From: Microbacterium sp. VKM Ac-2870
GTDB lineage: Bacteria > Actinomycetota > Actinomycetes > Actinomycetales > Microbacteriaceae
Length of the DNA: 64,000 nt
NCBI RefSeq assembly: GCF_015350795.1
Contig: NZ_JADKSH010000002.1
Coordinates: forward strand, 558,001 to 622,000
Direction: 5' to 3'
Shown here: piece after piece, positions 21,940-28,773 of the stretch
Layout of the letters: each line of letters starts with the position of its first letter
Position numbering within the stretch: the first letter of the stretch is position 1
Translations under genes and position numbers: made by a program
Notes under the pieces: model-generated
Seen by the model: the letters and a program-made list of their open reading frames with translations, nothing else
Databases searched by the model: none
What the model was told of the DNA's origin: nothing

Positions 21940-22692
21940 ATGCTGATCCTCCTGCCCCCGTCGGAGACGAAGCGACCCGGAGGGCGTTCGTCCCGGCCGC
22001 TCGATCTCGGCGCTCTCGCCCTGCCGACGTTGGCGCCGCAGCGCGAAGCGGTGGTGGATGCCCTCATCGCGCTGAGTGCGGACGAAGATGCCGCCGCAGC
22101 GGTCCTCAAACTGTCATCTCGTCAACGTGGTGACGTCGCGCACAACGCCGCGTTGCGGACGGGCCCGACTCTGCCCGCCGTCGATCGTTACACCGGCGTG
22201 CTTTTCGATGCTCTGGATGCCGCGAGCCTCGAGGCCGCGGCCCGGCGCTGGCTCGGCGCTCACGTGTTGATCCACTCCGCACCGTTCGGCCCGGTCGGTG
22301 CGCTCGATCCCATCCCCGCGTACCGCCTCGCGGCGGGGACATCTCTGCCGGGAGTGCCGCCGCTGCGGCGGCATTGGGCGGAGGCGGTCTCGGCGGCCCT
22401 GGCTGCGGAGTCAGCACCTTTCGTGCTCGACCTCCGCTCGGAGGCCTACGTCGCGCTGGGTCCGGTGCCCGGCGGCATCCCTTCGGCGTATCTGCGCGTC
22501 GTCACGGTCGGTGAAGACGGCAGCGTCCGGGCGCTCAACCACTTCAACAAGCACGGCAAGGGCGCCCTCGTTCGTGCACTCGCCCAGACGCGGCCACGAG
22601 TCTCGAACGCCGCCGCGCTGCTGCGTTGGGCGGCCGATGCCGACGTGCACCTGCGGTCGGGTGCTCCCGGCGAGATCGAGCTGGTGGTCTAG
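21940..22692 (+). CDS. yaaA: YaaA-family protein (DUF328, peroxide-stress type)
   Basis: 250 residues. The N-terminal MLILLPPSETKRPGG and the C-terminal FNKHGKGALVRALA match the YaaA signatures (LLSPAK/PPSE start; K-x-x-K/RG-R-like basic motif). E. coli YaaA lowers free iron during peroxide stress and binds DNA; that role is inferred. ATG at 21940 was chosen over an in-frame start at 21913 because the latter lies inside the terminator, and GGAGAAGCC precedes 21940. It is convergent with the next gene (19-nt gap). Confidence 0.85.
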   Translation: MLILLPPSETKRPGGRSSRPLDLGALALPTLAPQREAVVDALIALSADEDAAAAVLKLSSRQRGDVAHNAALRTGPTLPAVDRYTGVLFDALDAASLEAAARRWLGAHVLIHSAPFGPVGALDPIPAYRLAAGTSLPGVPPLRRHWAEAVSAALAAESAPFVLDLRSEAYVALGPVPGGIPSAYLRVVTVGEDGSVRALNHFNKHGKGALVRALAQTRPRVSNAAALLRWAADADVHLRSGAPGEIELVV

Positions 22693-22711
22693 GCGCCACG
22701 ATCGCCTGAGG

Positions 22712-23182
22712 TCAGTCGCGGGCGGTGTTCGCTGCGGTCCGCTCCGTGTTCTCCGCGATCGCCACCAGCGCGACGCCCGCCTCGATCACGAAACGCAGCA
22801 CCATGACAGCAAGGAAGGCCAGGACCGGCACGACGACGAGTGTCGAGACGACGAGGGCGATCCCTCCGCCCGGATTCCACCAGATCGATCCCACCCCCGA
22901 GATGAGTCCGCCGAGGAAGGCGGCGATGAAGGCGATACCGATGGCGATCAGGCCGACGAGGTAGAACACGCTCGCCAACCGCCGCGTGATGAATCGCGAG
23001 AACGATAGATCGAACAGCGCCGACACGAAACCGCGGCCGATGTCGTCGATGTCTCCGACCAGATGCGGTACTCCGGTGTCGTCGACGCCGGCGATGCCGG
23101 GGCCGGATGCCGCGTCGCGCGCGGCCTCCTCGGCGGGGCGATCGGGAAGGGGCGGCGGGGCTGGAGCGGTCGGATCGGACAT
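22712..23182 (-). CDS. DUF4282 membrane protein
   Basis: 156 residues. A proline-rich, hydrophilic N-terminus of about 50 residues precedes ALFDLSFSRFITRRLASVFY, a typical DUF4282 entry. Two membrane helices follow (about 70-95 and 106-130), then the family ending RFVIEAGVALVAIAENTE. The function of DUF4282 proteins is unknown. ATG follows AGGGAGGAACCCC on the minus strand. It is divergent from the DUF5684-like gene, and the 161-nt gap between them must hold both promoters. Confidence 0.75.
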   Translation of the reverse strand: MSDPTAPAPPPLPDRPAEEAARDAASGPGIAGVDDTGVPHLVGDIDDIGRGFVSALFDLSFSRFITRRLASVFYLVGLIAIGIAFIAAFLGGLISGVGSIWWNPGGGIALVVSTLVVVPVLAFLAVMVLRFVIEAGVALVAIAENTERTAANTARD

Positions 23183-23343
23183 GGGGTTCCTCCCTGGTGG
23201 GTGCTGGGGTCAGGCTATCGACACGGCCGCCGCCACGCATCGCATGACGTGTCGGAGTGGCCGCGCGATCGACGCGGGCAATACGATGTGTCCGAAAGGC
23301 CAGGGTGGTCGTTCGCCGGCGCGCGTCGCCGAGGGAGGTACTC

Positions 23344-24057
23344 ATGAGTGATTACACGGGATCGGCTGCCGCAGCGGCAGCGCTGGTCGCGATCGCTTTC
23401 TTCGTCTTCTTCTTCGCGGTGATCTTCTATGTGATCAGCGCATTCTTCTTGATGAAGATCTTCGAGAAGGCCGGAGTGCAGGGGAAGTGGCGCGCGTGGG
23501 TGCCCGTCTACAACTTCATGGTGTTCGCGAAGCTGGGTGACCTGAGCCCGTGGGTGATGCTGATCGCGTTCGTCGCCTCAGCGGTGCTCGGCCAGATCCC
23601 CGCGGTGGGCTGGATCTTCAGCCTGCTTCCGCTGATCGCCGGAGCGCTGGCCGCCTGGCGCGTCGGGCTGAAGCTGCAGAAGGAGACGCCGTGGGTCGTC
23701 CTCTTCGTGCTGCTTTCGCCCGTCTGGCTGGGTATCGCCGCGTTCGACAAGTCGCGGTGGAACCCGCAGGTGCCTCCGGCGCCGTGGGCGTCGAACGGTT
23801 TCCTCGCCGACAGCACCGTCTGGCAGGGCGTCCCGGCCCCGTCATCGGGCGGCGCTGCTCCCGCCGGCTACGAGCCGCCCGCCGGCTACCAGCCGCCGGC
23901 TGGCTACCAGCCGCCTGCGCCCCCCGCGGGCTACCAGCCGCCGGCGCCGCCTGCGCCGCCGGTCGGCCACCAGCCGCCGATCGCGCCCGAGCCGCCGGCC
24001 GCTCCGGAGCCGCCGACGACGGAGCCTCCTGCGGCCCCCGAGCCGCCGCGCTCCTGA
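23344..24057 (+). CDS. Membrane protein with DUF5684-like helices and Pro-rich repeat tail
   Basis: 237 residues. Four hydrophobic segments (about 10-36, 63-80, 84-105, 113-132) include KAGVQGKWRAWVPVYNFMVFAKLGD, here noted as residues 40-64, a motif seen in DUF5684 and signal-peptidase-like membrane proteins. The last 80 residues are Pro/Gly/Tyr-rich with repeats of GYQPPA and then PEPPA, probably a flexible cytoplasmic or wall-spanning tail. No catalytic residues are visible. ATG 23344 follows GAGGGAGGTACTC. Unknown function. Confidence 0.65.
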   Translation: MSDYTGSAAAAAALVAIAFFVFFFAVIFYVISAFFLMKIFEKAGVQGKWRAWVPVYNFMVFAKLGDLSPWVMLIAFVASAVLGQIPAVGWIFSLLPLIAGALAAWRVGLKLQKETPWVVLFVLLSPVWLGIAAFDKSRWNPQVPPAPWASNGFLADSTVWQGVPAPSSGGAAPAGYEPPAGYQPPAGYQPPAPPAGYQPPAPPAPPVGHQPPIAPEPPAAPEPPTTEPPAAPEPPRS

Positions 24058-24076
24058 CGCCCCTCTTCACCTCGAC

Positions 24077-24107
24077 CGCCCGGGTTCGCTGACAGCGCAC
24101 CCGGGCG
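24077..24107 (+). terminator. Very stable GC hairpin, probable terminator
   Basis: CGCCCGGGT (24077-24085) pairs with ACCCGGGCG (24099-24107), and the inner CGCT-GAC-AGCG extends the stem to 13 pairs with one mismatch. It starts 20 nt after the upstream stop. Only CTT follows, so it may act as a weak intrinsic terminator or an mRNA 3'-end stabiliser. Confidence 0.5.
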
Positions 24108-24177
24108 CTTGAGCGTGCGCGGCGGGCGGGCGTAACGTCGACTCGCGCCCCTGGACGAGCGCGGAAAGGTGGGGTCC

Positions 24178-25911
24178 GTGCTGGGCAGGATCCTTGCGCG
24201 CTATCTTGCGCCGTCGTGGCCATTGCTGCTGCTGGTGGTCGTTTTCCAGCTGGGTCAGTCGATCGCCTCCCTGCTGTTGCCGACGTTGAACGCCGACATC
24301 ATCGACAAGGGCGTCGTCACCGGCGATGTCGGCTACATCTGGCGGACCGGCGGCGTGATGCTCGGCATCAGCCTGGTGCAGATCGTCTGTTCGCTCGTCG
24401 CGGTGTACTTCGGCTCGCGCTTGGCGATGGGACTCGGTCGTACCCTCCGAGCCGACCTCTTCCACCGAGTCGTGGCGTTCTCCCAGCGCGAGGTGGGTCA
24501 GTTCGGAGCGCCTTCGCTCATCACCCGCAACACGAATGACGTGCAGCAGGTGCAGATGCTCGTGCAGATGTCGGCGACGGTCATGGTCGCCGCACCCATG
24601 CTCGCCATCGGCGGCATCGTGATGGCCGTGCGCCAGGATGCCGGTCTGTCGTGGCTGGTGGCGGTAGCGGTCCCGGTTCTCCTGGTCATCGTGTCGTTCA
24701 TCGTCGTGCGGATGGTGCCGGCGTTCACCAAGATGCAGGCGCGCATCGACCGCATCAACCAGATCCTGCGTGAGCAACTCACCGGCATCCGCGTCGTCCG
24801 GGCCTTCGTGCGCGAACGCGAGGAGCGCGCGCGTTTCACCCGGGCCAGCGAAGACGTGATGGAGACGGCGCTGCGCGCCGGCAACCTGATGGCGCTCATG
24901 TTCCCCGCCGTCATGCTCGTGATGAACGTCTCGTCGGTCGCGATCATCTGGTTCGGCGCTGCTGAGGTACAGAACAACGGTGTGCAGATCGGCACGCTGT
25001 TCGCGTTCTTGAGCTACATGATGCAGATCCTCATGGGCGTCATGATGGCGACCTTCATGTTCGTCATGATTCCGCGCGCGGCCGTCTGCGCCGACCGCAT
25101 CGGCGCCGTTCTCGACACAGAGCCGTCGGTACGGGCGCCCGAGCAGCCCGTAGCCGCGCGCCGCGCCGGCGGCCGGGTCGTGTTCGACGACGTCGAATTC
25201 ACCTACCCCGGCGCCGAATCGCCTGTGCTCCAGGGCATCACCTTCGACGCCGAGCCGGGCACCACGACCGCCATCATCGGTTCGACGGGGTCAGGCAAGT
25301 CGACGCTCGTGGGATTGATCGCACGGCTCTTCGACGTCACCGGCGGCACGCTGACCGTCGATGGGGTCGAGGTGCGGACCATGGACCCCGATGATCTCTG
25401 GCAACGCGTGGGTCTCGTGCCCCAGCGCGCGTTCCTGTTCGCCGGAACCGTCGCGTCGAACCTGCGCTACGGCGACGAGGATGCCACTGACGAACAGTTG
25501 TGGCGCGCGTTGGAGCTCGCCCAGGCGAAGGACTTCGTCGCCGCCCTACCCGAAGGCTTGGAGGCGCCGATCGCTCAGGGCGGCACGAATGTGTCCGGCG
25601 GGCAGCGGCAACGCCTCGCCATCGCGCGCGCCCTCGCCAAGCAGCCCGAAATCTACATCTTCGACGATTCGTTCTCGGCGCTCGACCTCCAGACCGACGC
25701 CGCCCTGCGACGCGCGCTCGACACGCATCTACCCGACGCCACGCGCATCGTGGTGGCGCAGCGGGTGTCGACGATTCAGCACGCCGACCAGATCGTGGTT
25801 CTCGACCACGGCCTGATGGTCGGCATCGGCACGCACGACGAGCTCCTCGCCACCAGCGAGACCTACCGCGAGATCGTCGAATCTCAGCTCGCGGCGCAGG
25901 AGGCATCATGA
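24178..25911 (+). CDS. ABC exporter half-transporter, degenerate-site subunit
   Basis: 577 residues: six-helix membrane domain (about 1-320), then an ATPase domain. Walker A is GSTGSGKST, the signature is the intact NVSGGQRQRLAIARAL, and Walker B reads IYIFDDSFSALD with Asp where the catalytic Glu belongs. This is the mark of the degenerate partner in heterodimeric exporters such as TM287/288 or BmrCD. GTG at 24178 was preferred to GTG 24169 because GGAAAGG lies 8 nt before it. Its stop overlaps the next gene (ATGA). Likely substrate: drugs, lipids or peptides, not determinable. Confidence 0.9.
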   Translation: MLGRILARYLAPSWPLLLLVVVFQLGQSIASLLLPTLNADIIDKGVVTGDVGYIWRTGGVMLGISLVQIVCSLVAVYFGSRLAMGLGRTLRADLFHRVVAFSQREVGQFGAPSLITRNTNDVQQVQMLVQMSATVMVAAPMLAIGGIVMAVRQDAGLSWLVAVAVPVLLVIVSFIVVRMVPAFTKMQARIDRINQILREQLTGIRVVRAFVREREERARFTRASEDVMETALRAGNLMALMFPAVMLVMNVSSVAIIWFGAAEVQNNGVQIGTLFAFLSYMMQILMGVMMATFMFVMIPRAAVCADRIGAVLDTEPSVRAPEQPVAARRAGGRVVFDDVEFTYPGAESPVLQGITFDAEPGTTTAIIGSTGSGKSTLVGLIARLFDVTGGTLTVDGVEVRTMDPDDLWQRVGLVPQRAFLFAGTVASNLRYGDEDATDEQLWRALELAQAKDFVAALPEGLEAPIAQGGTNVSGGQRQRLAIARALAKQPEIYIFDDSFSALDLQTDAALRRALDTHLPDATRIVVAQRVSTIQHADQIVVLDHGLMVGIGTHDELLATSETYREIVESQLAAQEAS

Positions 25912-27896
25912 GCGGGCCCGGACCCCGGGGGCCGCGCGGCGGACCGATGGCGGGTGGCGCACCCGTGCAGAAGGCGCAGAACTTCGGTGTGAGCGCACGC
26001 CGCCTGCTCGGCACACTGCGCGTCGACACCGCCAAGGTGATCGTGGTCATCCTGCTGGGGGTGCTGTCGGTCGGGCTGTCGGTGTTGGGCCCCAAGATCC
26101 TCGGCGACGGCACGAACGTGGTCTTTGCCGGCTTCGTCTCGATGCAGGTTCCCGCGGGAGCGACCAAGCAGCAGGTCATCGACCAGCTTGTCGCCAGCGG
26201 CAACCAACAGCAGGCCGACATGCTCTCGGCGATGGACTTCACACCCGGCGCCGGGATCGACTTCGGCCACCTCGGCATGATCCTGCTCGCCGTCCTCGCG
26301 ATCTACGTGTTCGCGTCGGTCTTCAACTGGCTGCAGGCCCGCCTCCTCAACGGCATCGTGCAGCGCGCCATGCACCGCCTGCGGGTGCGCGTCGAAGAGA
26401 AGATCCACCAGCTGCCGTTGTCGTACTTCGACACCGTGCAGCGCGGTGAGCTTCTCAGCCGCGTCACCAACGACGTGGACAACATCGGCCAGACGATGCA
26501 GCAGACGCTGTCACAGGTGATCATGTCGCTGCTGACAGTCGTCGGCGTGCTGGCGATGATGTTCATCATCTCGCCGCTGCTCGCGGTGATCGCGCTCGTG
26601 ACCATCCCGCTCACCGTGCTGGTCACGGTGCTCGTCGCCCGTCGATCGCAGAAGCTCTTCGTCGCCCAATGGAAGGCGACCGGCATCCTGAACGCACGTG
26701 TCGAGGAGACCTTCTCGGGGCATGCCGTCGTCAAGGTGTTCGGTCACCAGCGTGCTGTCGAGCACGACTTCGCCGCCGAGAACGACGAGGTGTATCGCGC
26801 CAGCTTCGGTGCGCAGTTCCTTTCGGGCGTGATCATGCCCGCGATGATGTTCATCGGCAACCTCGTATACGTCGGCATCGCTGTCGTCGGAGGACTCCAG
26901 GTCGCCGCGGGGCTCTTGTCGATCGGCGACGTGCAGGCGTTCATCCAGTACTCGCGCCAGTTCACTCAGCCGCTCAGCCAACTCGGTTCGATGGCCAACC
27001 TGCTGCAGTCCGGGGTCGCGAGTGCCGAGCGCGTGTTCGAACTGCTCGACGAGCCGGAGCAGGATCCTGATCCTGACCCCGCTGAGACGGCTCCCGCGGA
27101 CGCCTCTCATCTCGCGTTCGAGGACGTCTCTTTCCGCTACGCGGCCGACAAGCCGCTGATCGATGGGCTGACCCTGCAGGCGCAGCCCGGAAGCACGGTC
27201 GCCATCGTCGGTCCGACGGGCGCGGGCAAGACGACGCTCGTCAACCTGATCATGCGGTTCTACGACGCCGATGCCGGCACCATCAGCCTCGATGGCATCG
27301 ACACGCGTCGGATGAGCCGCGACGATCTGCGTGCCCGCACGGGAATGGTGCTGCAGGACACATGGCTGTTCTCGGGCACGATCCGGGAGAACATCGCCTA
27401 CGGTCGACCGGATGCGTCGGAAGAAGAGATCGTCGCGGCAGCGACGGCGGCGTATGTCGACCGGTTCGTGCACGCGTTGCCCGACGGCTACGACACCGTG
27501 CTGGACGACGAGGCGACGAACCTGTCGGTGGGGGAGCGGCAGCTCATCACGATAGCCCGTGCCTTCCTCGCCGATCCGCGCATCCTGATCCTCGACGAGG
27601 CGACCAGCTCGGTCGACACCCGCACCGAGCTCCTCATCCAACGCGCCATGTCGCGCCTGCGCACCGATCGCACGGCATTCGTGATCGCGCACAGGTTGTC
27701 GACGATCCGCGATGCCGACCTCATCCTGGTGATGGAGAACGGGCAGATCGTCGAACAGGGCAACCACGACGAACTGCTCGCCGCGCACGGCGCGTATCGG
27801 CGGCTCTACGAGGCGCAGTTCGAAGCTCCCGCCGACGCCGACGAGGAGGCCCCGCGTCCGCCGGGTGTCCAGCCCGTCGGCGGGGTGCGAAGCTGA
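25908..27896 (+). CDS. ABC exporter half-transporter, catalytic-site partner
   Basis: 662 residues. A Gly/Pro-rich N-terminus leads to six membrane helices with an extended first periplasmic loop (about residues 70-120), then an ATPase domain. Walker A is GPTGAGKTT and Walker B LILDEATSSVD has the catalytic Glu. The signature reads NLSVGERQLITIARAF, that is LSVGE instead of LSGGQ. Together with the preceding gene this gives one intact and one degenerate nucleotide site. Translationally coupled to it, so a heterodimer is strongly suggested. Confidence 0.92.
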   Translation: MSGPGPRGPRGGPMAGGAPVQKAQNFGVSARRLLGTLRVDTAKVIVVILLGVLSVGLSVLGPKILGDGTNVVFAGFVSMQVPAGATKQQVIDQLVASGNQQQADMLSAMDFTPGAGIDFGHLGMILLAVLAIYVFASVFNWLQARLLNGIVQRAMHRLRVRVEEKIHQLPLSYFDTVQRGELLSRVTNDVDNIGQTMQQTLSQVIMSLLTVVGVLAMMFIISPLLAVIALVTIPLTVLVTVLVARRSQKLFVAQWKATGILNARVEETFSGHAVVKVFGHQRAVEHDFAAENDEVYRASFGAQFLSGVIMPAMMFIGNLVYVGIAVVGGLQVAAGLLSIGDVQAFIQYSRQFTQPLSQLGSMANLLQSGVASAERVFELLDEPEQDPDPDPAETAPADASHLAFEDVSFRYAADKPLIDGLTLQAQPGSTVAIVGPTGAGKTTLVNLIMRFYDADAGTISLDGIDTRRMSRDDLRARTGMVLQDTWLFSGTIRENIAYGRPDASEEEIVAAATAAYVDRFVHALPDGYDTVLDDEATNLSVGERQLITIARAFLADPRILILDEATSSVDTRTELLIQRAMSRLRTDRTAFVIAHRLSTIRDADLILVMENGQIVEQGNHDELLAAHGAYRRLYEAQFEAPADADEEAPRPPGVQPVGGVRS

Positions 27897-27905
27897 GGCG
27901 TCCAC

Positions 27906-27911
27906 TAGAGT
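27906..27911 (+). promoter_or_regulatory. -10 box of leaderless PP2C promoter (TAGAGT)
   Basis: TAGAGT ends 6 nt before the GTG at 27918, and there is no Shine-Dalgarno sequence. Confidence 0.45.
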
Positions 27912-27917
27912 AGGACC

Positions 27918-28706
27918 GTGCCCGAAGCCGCGACCCACTCGCGCACCATCCCGCTCGAGGACGGTGTGCTCGAACTGCAGTGGTCGGAACTGACCCATCG
28001 CGGCCGTCGTCGCGATGCGAATCAGGATGCCGTTTTGGCGCAATATCCGCTGTTCGTCGTCGCTGACGGCATGGGGGGTCACATCGGGGGCGAGATCGCC
28101 AGCACCAGCACGGTCGCCCGGCTGGAGAGCATTGCGAGCAAGGGTGACGTCACCCCGAAGAGCATCGAGAAGGCACTGTCGCGCGCCGTGGCCGACATCG
28201 CCTCTCACCCCGAGGCGACCGACGATGGCACGGGTACGACCGTCACCGGGGTCTACCTGGACACTTCGACTCCCGAGCCGACGTGGGTCACGCTCAATAT
28301 CGGCGACTCGCGCGTCTACCTCTTCCGCGACGGCGGACTCGCCCAGGTGACGACCGACCACTCCGTCGTGCAGGAACTGATCGCAGCCGGTCGGCTCAGT
28401 CCCGAAGAGGCCGAGAACCACCCGTACGGCAACGTCATCACCCGCGCGGTCGGCCCCTCTGACGGCGTCGCCCCGGACTACGTGCGGCTCGAGGTGATCG
28501 ACGGCGACCGCTTCGTGATCTGCAGTGATGGCCTGACGAAGGAACTCACCGACTACGGCATCCTGCATTTCCTCCTGCAGCACGACGACCCGTCCGAGGC
28601 CGCCGACGACATGCTCGAAGCTGCGCTGGAGAACGGCGGGCGCGACAACATCTCGATCATCGTGCTCGACGTGCATCGCACCGGTTCCTCCCCAGCGCTG
28701 GACTGA
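27918..28706 (+). CDS. PP2C-family Ser/Thr protein phosphatase
   Basis: 262 residues, a soluble PPM/PP2C phosphatase that uses two metal ions. Motifs in order: RRDANQDAV (about 33-41), VVADGMGGHIGGEIAS with the metal-binding Asp, GTGTTVTGV, NIGDSRVYLF, TTDHSVVQELIAAGRL, NVITRAVG, FVICSDGLT and GGRDNISIIVLDV with the last metal ligand. No membrane segment is present. No partner Ser/Thr kinase or FHA gene is in the window. The next gene is an EccC-like ATPase 67 nt on, a pairing often seen with FHA/kinase modules in actinobacteria. Confidence 0.93.
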   Translation: MPEAATHSRTIPLEDGVLELQWSELTHRGRRRDANQDAVLAQYPLFVVADGMGGHIGGEIASTSTVARLESIASKGDVTPKSIEKALSRAVADIASHPEATDDGTGTTVTGVYLDTSTPEPTWVTLNIGDSRVYLFRDGGLAQVTTDHSVVQELIAAGRLSPEEAENHPYGNVITRAVGPSDGVAPDYVRLEVIDGDRFVICSDGLTKELTDYGILHFLLQHDDPSEAADDMLEAALENGGRDNISIIVLDVHRTGSSPALD

Positions 28707-28773
28707 TCCGCTCCCTCCACCTATCGACGTGTTCGTCGCGGCGAGGCGACGGCGCCCCGGTTGACTGGCTCGC

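Noticed and set aside
23850..24000. Short tandem DNA repeats as a CRISPR or minisatellite locus
   Set aside because: They encode the GYQPPA/PEPPA protein repeats in frame within one ORF, so they are ordinary coding repeats.
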